From NCBI GenBank assembly GCA_017390595.1, contig JAFPBC010000033.1:1-6773 (forward strand): a DNA stretch of 6,773 nucleotides, written 5' to 3'. Below, piece by piece: positions 1 through 5,038 of this stretch. The position numbers were made by a program, and so were the translations under genes. The first letter of the stretch is position 1. The number at the start of each line of letters is the position of its first letter. Source of the DNA: Selenomonadales bacterium (lineage in GTDB: Bacteria; Bacillota; Negativicutes; RGIG982). The notes under the pieces are model-generated. The model was not told the origin of the DNA and did not search any database. It saw nothing but the letters and a program-made list of their open reading frames with translations.

Positions 1-879
1 AGCCTTCTCGTCAAAGCAGGCAGCGGTATGGCAACGCTCGGCGTACCCGATTCTCCCGGCGTACCGACCGAAACGGCTGAAAACACCATCAGCTTACCGT
101 ACAACGATATCGAAGCTGTTAAAGCGGCATTCGAACAGTACCCGAACGAGATCGCCGCGGCTATCATCGAACCGATCGCAGGCAACATGGGTCTCGTTCT
201 TCCGAAGAGCGGATACCTCCGCGAACTTCGCCGCATCACAGAAGCCAACGGCGCGCTTCTCATCTTTGACGAAGTCATGTGCGGTTTCCGCGCGAGCCTC
301 GGCGGCGCGCAGTACGTTTACAGCGTACGCCCCGACCTCACTTGTCTCGGCAAAGTCATCGGCGGCGGTCTTCCTGTCGGCGCATACGGCGGCCGCGAAG
401 ACATCATGTCGATGATATCGCCCGCAGGCCCTGTCTATCAGGCAGGTACCTTGAGCGGCAACCCGCTTGCGATGGCGGCAGGTCTTGAGACGCTCAAAAT
501 TATTTCCGAAGACCCCGAGCTTCCGCATCAGCCCGACTTCACGCAGAAATTGACGGTCAAAACACGCCAGCTCTGCGGCGGTTTCATGGAAGCGGCGAAA
601 GCGGCAGGCCTTACGCTCCAGTTCCATCAGGCAGGCTCGATGTTCTGCACGTTCTTCACGGACAAACCCGTAACGGACTACGCATCGGCGGCGACAAGCG
701 ACACCGAAGCATATCGCATCTTCTTCCATTCGATGCTCGAACAGGGCATCTACATGGCACCGTCTCAGTTCGAAACGGCATTCGTCTCCTCGGCACATAC
801 GCAGGAAGACATCGACAAAACGATCGAAGCATCGAAAGTCGCGTTCGCAAAAGTTGCCGAATACATGGCAAGCAAATAA
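1..879 (+). CDS. hemL: Glutamate-1-semialdehyde 2,1-aminomutase, C-terminal part (5' end outside window)
   Basis: This PLP enzyme converts glutamate-1-semialdehyde to 5-aminolevulinate, the last step of the C5 route to heme, siroheme and cobamides, in the cytoplasm. The reading frame is open from base 1 (SLLVKAGSG, then an internal ATG at 28), so the ATG at 28 is not the true start. 292 residues are visible and roughly 140 are missing compared with the usual length of about 430. Numbering from base 1, the class-III aminotransferase signature is clear: IFDEVMCGFR around residues 88-97 with the cofactor-contacting Asp, and the PLP-binding lysine in LGKVIGGGLPVGAYGGR at residue 118. GTLSGNPLAMAAG and, near the end, GIYMAPSQFE are HemL-typical and separate it from ornithine-type aminotransferases. 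It ends with TAA just before a hairpin terminator, so it is probably the last gene of its transcript. No frameshift or lost key residue is visible. Confidence 0.96.
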   Translation, partial: SLLVKAGSGMATLGVPDSPGVPTETAENTISLPYNDIEAVKAAFEQYPNEIAAAIIEPIAGNMGLVLPKSGYLRELRRITEANGALLIFDEVMCGFRASLGGAQYVYSVRPDLTCLGKVIGGGLPVGAYGGREDIMSMISPAGPVYQAGTLSGNPLAMAAGLETLKIISEDPELPHQPDFTQKLTVKTRQLCGGFMEAAKAAGLTLQFHQAGSMFCTFFTDKPVTDYASAATSDTEAYRIFFHSMLEQGIYMAPSQFETAFVSSAHTQEDIDKTIEASKVAFAKVAEYMASK

Positions 880-885
880 AAACGA

Positions 886-915
886 AGAGAGTGGCACTCG
901 CCACTCTCTGTTTAT
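886..915 (+). terminator. Rho-independent terminator after hemL
   Basis: A perfect 10-bp stem, AGAGAGTGGC (886-895) and GCCACTCTCT (900-909), closes on a 4-base loop and starts 7 bases after the hemL stop. The following T-run is short (GTTTAT), so termination may be incomplete and leave some readthrough into the transporter gene 34 bases downstream. Confidence 0.75.
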
Positions 916-948
916 ATCGCACAGAACTTCTCTGCGGAAAGGACTCCT

Positions 949-1839
949 ATGGACAGACAACATCTCATCGGCCATCTCGCGCTCATCTTCACCGTAGCCG
1001 TGTGGGGCATGACGTTCGTTTCGACGAAGATACTCCTCGTAGAGCTGACACCTGTCGAGATACTGTTCTACCGATTCCTGCTCGGGGCGGCGGCACTCAC
1101 GCTCGCGTATCCGCATCTTCGGATCGGCAGTACACGGCGCGACGAATGTCTCCTTGCGCTCGCGGGTCTGACAGGCATCACGCTCTACTACCTGTTCGAG
1201 AATATCGCGCTCGATTACTCGACCGCCTCGAACGTCAGCGTCATCATCGTCACGACACCGCTCTTTACGGGGATATTGGCACGTATCATCTTAAAAGAAA
1301 TGCTTCGCCCTGCTTTTCTGTGGGGCTTCTGCCTTGCCGCGGCGGGCATCGTCCTCATCGAATACGGTAACCTTACGGCAGAGATACACCCCTTGGGCGA
1401 CATCCTCGCACTCCTCGCGTCCTTTATCTGGGGCGTGTATTCCGTCATCATTCGCCAAGTCAGCGCGAGCGGTATTCCTATCACCGCCATCACCCAGCGC
1501 GTATTCTACTACGGTATCTTATTCATGGTGCCCGCGCTCTTCTTCTTCGACGCGCCGTTCGACCTTGCGCTCCTCGAAAACGTCACCGTCGCGGGACACC
1601 TCATCTTCCTCGGCCTCGGTGCCTCGGCACTCTGCTTTGCCACGTGGAACTTCGGCGTACAGAGGCTCGGTGCCGTCACCTCGGGCATCTACATCTACTG
1701 GATACCCATCATCAGCATCGTCATGGCAGCCGTCATTCTGGGCGAATCGCTGTCACTCACCGCCATCATCGGCATGGGACTCACCATGGCAGGCGTTATC
1801 ATAAGTCAATCGAGCATCGGGATAAAAAGGCACTCCTAA
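949..1839 (+). CDS. EamA/DMT-superfamily permease (RhaT/YdcZ-like drug/metabolite transporter)
   Basis: An integral membrane carrier of the drug/metabolite transporter superfamily; such proteins export or import small metabolites, and the substrate cannot be read from sequence. The 296 residues match the family length and contain two EamA repeats. About ten hydrophobic helices can be drawn, near residues 8-28, 34-55, 66-87, 94-114, 123-139, 148-168, 180-199, 213-233, 242-263 and 270-287. Family hallmarks are the first-helix AVWGMTFVSTKI, LTPVEILFYRFLLGA, and the repeated helix-4/5 turn (ILKEMLRP in repeat 1, ILGESLSL in repeat 2). The second repeat opens with LLASFIWGVYSVIIRQV. The start is ATG at 949 with AAAGG six bases upstream. 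It follows hemL on the same strand but behind a terminator, so it may have its own weak promoter in the 69-base gap; I see no clear one. The stop codon sits in the loop of the next terminator. Confidence 0.92.
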   Translation: MDRQHLIGHLALIFTVAVWGMTFVSTKILLVELTPVEILFYRFLLGAAALTLAYPHLRIGSTRRDECLLALAGLTGITLYYLFENIALDYSTASNVSVIIVTTPLFTGILARIILKEMLRPAFLWGFCLAAAGIVLIEYGNLTAEIHPLGDILALLASFIWGVYSVIIRQVSASGIPITAITQRVFYYGILFMVPALFFFDAPFDLALLENVTVAGHLIFLGLGASALCFATWNFGVQRLGAVTSGIYIYWIPIISIVMAAVILGESLSLTAIIGMGLTMAGVIISQSSIGIKRHS

Positions 1840-1855
1840 AGGGGGTGTCTTTTTT
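1824..1855 (+). terminator. Rho-independent terminator overlapping the transporter stop codon
   Basis: The left arm AAAAAGGCACTCC (1824-1836) pairs with GGGGTGTCTTTTT (1842-1854) through 13 pairs, two of them G-U. The loop holds the TAA stop of the transporter gene. The arm runs directly into a T-tract (1850-1855). The left arm is therefore also the last coding segment (IKRHS). Confidence 0.85.
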
Positions 1856-1880
1856 GTATTATGGCACCTTCTGATGAGGG

Positions 1881-1895
1881 TGGTATTAAATACCA
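1881..1895. repeat. 15-bp palindrome TGGTATTAAATACCA
   Basis: Perfect 7-bp arms TGGTATT and AATACCA flank a single central A. The symmetry resembles a protein operator, but it lies downstream of both flanking genes, so a promoter-linked role is not supported. It may be chance or part of the neighbouring structured region. Confidence 0.4.
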
Positions 1896-1968
1896 TGATG
1901 CTTTTGTCTGTTGCGACCTCTTTCGTTTTTATTCTGAAACTTCCTCAATGGGTTCGGGCGTTTTCGCA

Positions 1969-2131
1969 GTCCTGCGCTAAGTATGTATCGAAATGTAGCG
2001 CAGTGCATTGTGTCAACTGTCTGAGCGAACGCAAGCGGAGCGAGTTTTGACACGCGATCGTGTCAACGAATCTTTGTGATCAAGACACGATCGCTAACGA
2101 AGCGGAGTGTGAGAATACATACTCGCAGGAC
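1969..2131. repeat. Nested inverted-repeat element with 17-bp outer arms
   Basis: The outer arms are GTCCTGCG + CTA + AGTATGTAT (1969-1988) and ATACATACTCGCAGGAC (2115-2131). They are complementary over 17 pairs if the CTA is bulged. Inside are further perfect inverted repeats: CTGCGCTA/TAGCGCAG (1972-1979 and 1996-2003), TTGACACG/CGTGTCAA with a 4-base loop (2047-2054 and 2059-2066), and GCGATCGTGTC/GACACGATCGC (2054-2064 and 2084-2094). There is also a third GTGTCAA at 2010-2016 and an imperfect direct repeat AACG(C)AAGCGGAG at 2028-2040 and 2096-2106. Several inner hairpins exclude one another. The layout fits a short non-coding repeat element (MITE- or REP-like) or a structured RNA region. 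No target-site duplication was identified. Confidence 0.6.
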
Positions 2132-2156
2132 GGAGATGGTCGCCCGAGACTTTTTG

Positions 2157-2180
2157 TTACTTTTTGGTCACAAAAAGTAA
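2157..2180. repeat. A/T-rich perfect inverted repeat
   Basis: The arms TTACTTTTTG (2157-2166) and CAAAAAGTAA (2171-2180) are perfectly complementary around a GTCA loop. Because the stem is A/T-rich and not followed by a separate T-tract, it is not a classical terminator, though it could end or stabilise transcripts from either convergent gene. It lies 25 bases from the nested element and may belong to it. Confidence 0.6.
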
Positions 2181-2294
2181 GAAGAGCGGGAAGGGTCGTG
2201 AACTTATGACAAAGCTTTCTTTGCGATTTCTATACGCATGACAAGAAGTGAAAAAGAAAAAATCATACCTGGGTACTCCGTTCCCCCCTTCCTC

Positions 2295-2810
2295 TCACAT
2301 CCACGTCCCCACCAACATCCATGCTCCGCCCGCCCCTGCGATGAGTGCCCCGTACCAGTAGTACGGCACACGGCCGACGGAGGCGAGCGAGGATAAGAGA
2401 AGTCCTACCTGAAGATAGAGGAGCGATTCGCCGAAGCGGGCGGCGCGGTTCTCTGCCTCTTCGCGTGTGCGTTCAAGCTCGGCGGCCTGCCCCATCAGCG
2501 CATACTTCTCTTGACGGTAGCGTGCGATCTCTTCTTCGTAACGGGCGAGCGTCTCTGCCGTCTCCGTCGTGCTCGGCTCTAGGGCGAGCATATCGCGATG
2601 AAGCTGAAAAAGATGCTGTTTGATGCTTTTCGCCTGATAGTATGACCAGCAGTTCGTCAGCTCCGTCTGCGCGAGGAGGGCATCGTTTCCGTACGTTGCC
2701 GACTGGAACGTGGCAAGTGTCGCAAGTCCCGCGAGAAGAAGCGTCGTAACGGCAACGAGCGTGCCGAGTCGGTCATTCCATCGTATACGAAGCCTTGTCA
2801 GCCATCGCAA
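2295..2810 (-). CDS. DUF4337-like membrane protein, TTG start
   Basis: A 171-residue membrane protein of unknown function. One hydrophobic helix lies near the N-terminus (about 15-35, TLVAVTTLLLAGLATLATF). Then comes a conserved-looking stretch ALLAQTELTNCWSYYQAKSIKQ (44-65), which I recognise from DUF4337-type proteins. A charged predicted coiled coil follows (about 82-127, rich in E, R and Q), and two closely spaced C-terminal helices (about 130-146 and 149-170). Length and layout match a complete DUF4337 protein. The only plausible start is TTG at 2810: no ATG lies in frame before the first helix, a strong GGGAGGG sits eight bases upstream, and an in-frame TGA bounds the frame 7 codons earlier. 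It follows the 85-residue gene by 21 bases on the same strand, so the two are probably co-transcribed. No function has been established for the family as far as I know. Confidence 0.8.
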   Translation of the reverse strand: MRWLTRLRIRWNDRLGTLVAVTTLLLAGLATLATFQSATYGNDALLAQTELTNCWSYYQAKSIKQHLFQLHRDMLALEPSTTETAETLARYEEEIARYRQEKYALMGQAAELERTREEAENRAARFGESLLYLQVGLLLSSLASVGRVPYYWYGALIAGAGGAWMLVGTWM

Positions 2811-2818
2811 AAGCGCGT

Positions 2819-2825
2819 CCCTCCC
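2819..2825 (-). promoter_or_regulatory. Shine-Dalgarno supporting the TTG start at 2810
   Basis: GGGAGGG on the minus strand stands eight bases before TTG. It is the deciding evidence for a non-ATG start, since the nearby ATG (2803-2805) is in another frame. Confidence 0.7.
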
Positions 2826-2831
2826 ATGTCG

Positions 2832-3089
2832 TCAAGTCGTGTCGAGCGGTATGTTGTACAGCGTGATCGTATCATTCAGCGCGGCGATGCTGTCTGTGAT
2901 GAGCAGGATATCGTCGAGCGAGGCGGTCGGGTCTGATACCGTCTCAAGCAGTTTTCGCTCTAAGACCATCATCGCGAACAGCACCGTCGAATTGGCGGCA
3001 GATGCCGTCAGATTCGAGCTTCTGCGTGCTGTCGTGCGTGCCTTGCAGAGCATCTCCTCCCATTCGGATAAGCAGGTATTCTTATTCAT
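2832..3089 (-). CDS. Hypothetical protein, 85 residues
   Basis: I do not recognise this protein. It starts with ATG at 3089, preceded by a run of five G (AAGGGGGAAATCGT) at good Shine-Dalgarno distance, and ends in TGA. It is soluble-looking, with no signal peptide or clear membrane helix. The N-terminal third is polar with Arg, Thr, Ser and two Cys (C6 and C15). The rest looks helical, with VLFAMMVLERKLLETV (about 36-51) and DDILLITDSIAALNDTITLY (about 59-78). It sits just after the terminator that closes the asparaginase/coiled-coil run and 21 bases ahead of the DUF4337-like gene, so it is more likely a partner of that membrane protein than of the upstream genes. A promoter should lie within about 50 bases upstream, but I cannot point to good -35/-10 boxes. 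The clean ribosome site and tight spacing are the main support that it is real. Confidence 0.65.
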   Translation of the reverse strand: MNKNTCLSEWEEMLCKARTTARRSSNLTASAANSTVLFAMMVLERKLLETVSDPTASLDDILLITDSIAALNDTITLYNIPLDTT

Positions 3090-3137
3090 ACGATTTCCCC
3101 CTTGCGGATAGTTTATGCAAAATGAGCGTACGGGGAT

Positions 3138-3169
3138 AAAAAAGACACCCCGCAGTTAGGGTGTCTTTT
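3138..3169 (-). terminator. Strong Rho-independent terminator closing the coiled-coil gene run
   Basis: On the minus strand, AAAAGACACCC (3169-3159) pairs perfectly with GGGTGTCTTTT (3150-3140) around an 8-base loop and runs into further T residues. It begins 3 bases after the stop codon of the 186-residue coiled-coil gene. It is nearly symmetrical and could also stop rightward transcription. Its arms resemble those of the terminator at 1824-1855. Confidence 0.88.
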
Positions 3170-3172
3170 ATC

Positions 3173-3733
3173 TTATTCATTTTCATCGTCGATGTCGTCT
3201 AAGATATCGCCAAATTCGTCTTTGAGGTCTTTTAAGATATTGCGGGTCTCTTCGTCGAGGTTTTGCAAGGTCTCGTCAAATTCGTCGGCAAAGTCCAACA
3301 GTGTTTCGTCGTATTCGTCGCCAAAGTCTTGCAATGTTTCGTCATCGAGGTCGCCCATGATATCACCGAATTCGTCTTCGAGTTCTTGTAGGGCTTCGTC
3401 ATATTCGTTTTCGAGTCGCTCGCAGTCGTCTTCGTAGTATTCTTCGAGTTGTTCTCGGTCTTCGTCATATCGATCTTCGAGCTTTTGCAGGGCTTCGTCA
3501 TATTCGTCTTCGAGTTGTATCAATGCATCTTCGTATTCGTCGGAGTCGGCTCCGTATTCGTTTTCGAGTCGTGTTCGATTTTTTTCGAATTCGTCTTCGA
3601 GTCGGGCGCAGTTGTTGTTGTATTCGTTTTCGAGGTGTTCTTGTTTTTGTTCGTATTCTTGTTTGAGGGTGTCGAGCTTTTCTTCGTGGTATTCTTCGAG
3701 TCGCTGTGCTCTCTCTTGGTATAATTCTCTCAT
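3173..3733 (-). CDS. Highly acidic hendecad-repeat coiled-coil protein, 186 residues
   Basis: I recognise no named family. From residue 1 the protein divides into consecutive 11-residue units with the pattern L-E-x-E-Y/F-x-x-x-L/R-x-x, for example LEDEYDEALQK and LENEYDEALQE. Hydrophobic residues at unit positions 1, 5 and 9 give 4-4-3 spacing, the hallmark of a hendecad (11/3) coiled coil rather than a heptad one. Thirteen units have exactly 11 residues. Two segments have 18 and 19 residues (about 56-73 and 107-125), which read as a full unit plus a shortened one. By my count there are 76 Asp+Glu and 17 Lys+Arg. Acidity peaks in the last 80 residues (36 acidic, 3 basic). The two cysteines (42 and 104) both fall at unit position 9. 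There is no signal peptide or membrane segment, so it is probably a cytoplasmic rod. ATG at 3733 is preceded by AAAGGAG with 8-base spacing. It lies 23 bases after its shorter paralogue. Base composition is less GC-rich than the neighbours, at least partly because of the residue content. Confidence 0.82.
   Translation of the reverse strand: MRELYQERAQRLEEYHEEKLDTLKQEYEQKQEHLENEYNNNCARLEDEFEKNRTRLENEYGADSDEYEDALIQLEDEYDEALQKLEDRYDEDREQLEEYYEDDCERLENEYDEALQELEDEFGDIMGDLDDETLQDFGDEYDETLLDFADEFDETLQNLDEETRNILKDLKDEFGDILDDIDDENE
3191..3733 (-). repeat. 33-bp-period coding repeats (hendecad array)
   Basis: The 11-residue units are visible at DNA level as a 33-bp period. On the + strand the 19-mer AGGGCTTCGTCATATTCGT occurs identically at 3390-3408 and 3489-3507, 99 bp (three periods) apart. 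Many units share TTCGTC and TTCGAGT. This suggests growth by duplication of units, with later loss of 3 or 4 codons in two of them. Confidence 0.75.
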
Positions 3734-3756
3734 TGCGATCTCTCCTTTTATCTTAT

Positions 3757-4041
3757 TTATTCGAATTCGTCTTTGAGTTCTTGCAAGGCTATCGCATATT
3801 CTCTGTCGAGTTTTTCTATTGCGATTTCGTATTCGCTTTCCAATCTGTCCATCGTGGCATAGTAGTTGTCTTTTGTTTCTTGCAACGTTTTCCGATATTC
3901 TTTTTCGAGGTTGACGAGCGTTGCTTGATGTTCTTTTTCTAAGTCGGTTATCATGCCGTGATAGGACGATTCGAATCGTTCGTGGTTGGCGGAGTGTTCT
4001 ATATTGAGTTGGTGCAATCTTTTTCGGTATATGTCGCTCAT
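3757..4041 (-). CDS. Short hendecad-repeat coiled-coil protein, 94 residues (paralogue of the 186-residue protein)
   Basis: Unrecognised family. The whole protein is eight exact 11-residue units plus six residues: units begin MSDIY, LNIEH, FESSY, LEKEH, LEKEY, TKDNY, LESEY and LDREY, ending LKDEFE. Positions 1, 5 and 9 are mostly hydrophobic or aromatic, giving a continuous hendecad coiled coil with no break. It aligns from its start with the neighbour's N-terminus (MSDIYRKRLHQL against MRELYQERAQRL) and shares its LKDEF end. It is much less acidic, with many Lys, Arg and His, so the two could pair with each other; that is inference. ATG at 4041 is chosen because AGAGGGG stands seven bases upstream. 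A longer version from TTG at 4074 would overlap the asparaginase gene and lacks a ribosome site. It has no cysteine, membrane segment or signal peptide. It lies 19 bases after the asparaginase stop, so co-transcription is likely. Confidence 0.82.
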   Translation of the reverse strand: MSDIYRKRLHQLNIEHSANHERFESSYHGMITDLEKEHQATLVNLEKEYRKTLQETKDNYYATMDRLESEYEIAIEKLDREYAIALQELKDEFE

Positions 4042-4048
4042 TTCAATG

Positions 4049-4055
4049 CCCCTCT
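4049..4055 (-). promoter_or_regulatory. Shine-Dalgarno deciding the start of the 94-residue gene
   Basis: AGAGGGG on the minus strand, seven bases before ATG at 4041. It argues against the upstream TTG at 4074. Confidence 0.65.
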
Positions 4056-4060
4056 TTATC

Positions 4061-5038
4061 TTATTCGTTATCAAAATATGCTTTTACTTCATCGAGTGTC
4101 TTCGCGTTCGGCAGGGCGCACATGAGTTTGAGGCGTGCCTGCTGTGCGGTGAGGTCGCCTGCGAGGATGATGCCGTATTTTGCGAGGTCGGCGGCGCCGC
4201 CTTCGTAGCCGTAGACGGGAAGGACACGACCTGCGTGGACACGGGTGGTGAGGACGACGGGGATGTTTGCTTTTACCGCGTCGATGAGTGCCTGACGGCA
4301 GGCGGGCGGGATGTTGCCGCGGCCGAAGCCTTCGACGACGATGCCGCTGACTCGTTGTTCGATGAGGTACTTAAGAAGAAGGTCGTCTTGGCCTGTCGCC
4401 ATTTTGACGAGGTAGACGTCTTCGACGAGCGTGTCTGCCTTGATATGTTCTCGCTTGAACGGACGAGCGCGCCACACGATACGGTCTTCGTCTGCGTAGC
4501 CGAGCGGGCCCCAGGCAGGCGAGGTGAACGCGTGCGGGTTGGCGCTGTGCGTCTTGGTGACGGAGCGTGCGCTGTGGATCTCTTCGTTCATGACGACGAG
4601 GACGCCCATTTCGCTTGCCGCTTTGTCGGAGGCGGTACGGACGGCGGTGAGGATATTTTTCGGGCCGTCGGCACTCGTTTCGCCTCCGCTTCGCATCGCG
4701 GCGGTGAGGCAGACGGGTTTCGTCGTGGTGAGGGTGAGGTCGAGGAGGTATGCCGTTTCTTCAACGGTGTCTGTGCCGTGCGTGATGACGAAACCTAAGA
4801 CGGTGTCGTCCTCGGCAAGGCGGTCGATCTCTTTGGCAAGGGCGAGCATACGAGATGGCGTCATATGCGGGCTGGGGATGTTGGAGAATTCGACGACTTC
4901 GAGCGGGAGCTCTGCCGACAGTTCGGGGACGGCTTCGATGAGCTCGGCTCCGCTGACGGCAGGGACGAGGCCTTGTTTTTCTTGGTCGAATCGCATGGCG
5001 ATGGTACCGCCCGTGCTGATGAGGATGATCTTTTTCAT
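4061..5038 (-). CDS. ansA: L-asparaginase, cytoplasmic type (asparaginase/glutaminase family)
   Basis: Hydrolyses L-asparagine to aspartate and ammonia. The 325 residues fit the bacterial asparaginase family and start directly with MKKIILISTGGTIAMRF, with no signal peptide, so a cytosolic enzyme is expected. Both catalytic boxes are intact: TGGTIA at 9-14 (nucleophile T12) and HGTDTVEET at 87-95 (T89, D90), plus a lysine at 162 in SVTKTHS. These positions match T12, T89, D90 and K162 of the E. coli type II enzyme. The C-terminal region (about 210-325) has the usual second-domain features GIVVEGFGRGNIPP and VLTTRVHAGRVLP. AAAGGAG lies seven bases before the ATG, inside the end of the cobT-like gene, and the ATG overlaps that gene's TGA (ATGA), indicating translational coupling. 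Why asparaginase should travel with a cobamide gene is unclear. Related glutaminase or GatD-like activities cannot be excluded, and the symbol is given by type rather than by orthology test. Confidence 0.92.
   Translation of the reverse strand: MKKIILISTGGTIAMRFDQEKQGLVPAVSGAELIEAVPELSAELPLEVVEFSNIPSPHMTPSRMLALAKEIDRLAEDDTVLGFVITHGTDTVEETAYLLDLTLTTTKPVCLTAAMRSGGETSADGPKNILTAVRTASDKAASEMGVLVVMNEEIHSARSVTKTHSANPHAFTSPAWGPLGYADEDRIVWRARPFKREHIKADTLVEDVYLVKMATGQDDLLLKYLIEQRVSGIVVEGFGRGNIPPACRQALIDAVKANIPVVLTTRVHAGRVLPVYGYEGGAADLAKYGIILAGDLTAQQARLKLMCALPNAKTLDEVKAYFDNE

Larger units (their letters stand above)
1840..2294. other. 455-bp gene-free region between convergent genes
   Basis: No convincing coding frame was found on either strand: there are no long open frames and no start with a usable Shine-Dalgarno. 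From left to right it holds the tail of the transporter terminator, a 15-bp palindrome (1881-1895), a nested inverted-repeat element (1969-2131) and an A/T-rich inverted repeat (2157-2180). About 110 bases with no clear structure then lead up to the stop of the DUF4337-like gene. A T-rich run on the minus strand (around 2255-2265) might help end the leftward transcript, but no good GC-rich stem precedes it. Confidence 0.7.

Noticed and set aside
94..1116. Long antisense open frame (340 codons) across hemL
   Set aside because: It lies opposite a clearly conserved enzyme; its Arg/Cys/Glu-rich product looks like a codon-bias shadow and it has no family features.
2230..2290. Possible terminator downstream of the DUF4337-like gene
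   Set aside because: A T-rich run exists on the minus strand, but the only complementary arms before it are about 4 bp with almost no loop.
3449..3724. Very hydrophobic + strand frame (Val/Phe-rich, membrane-like) opposite the acidic coiled-coil gene
   Set aside because: It is the direct complement of repeated GAA/GAC-rich codons. It mirrors the hendecad repeats and has no convincing ribosome site.
3173..4041. 33-bp periodic repeats considered as a CRISPR array
   Set aside because: The repeats are degenerate, contiguous without unique spacers, and coincide exactly with 11-codon protein units.
4042..4074. TTG-initiated N-terminal extension of the 94-residue coiled-coil gene
   Set aside because: It would overlap the asparaginase stop, lacks a ribosome site, and breaks the 11-residue register that starts exactly at ATG 4041.
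3986..4798. 270-codon + strand frame opposite the asparaginase gene
   Set aside because: The minus strand carries intact asparaginase motifs; the + product is a low-complexity shadow rich in Val, Asp and Arg.
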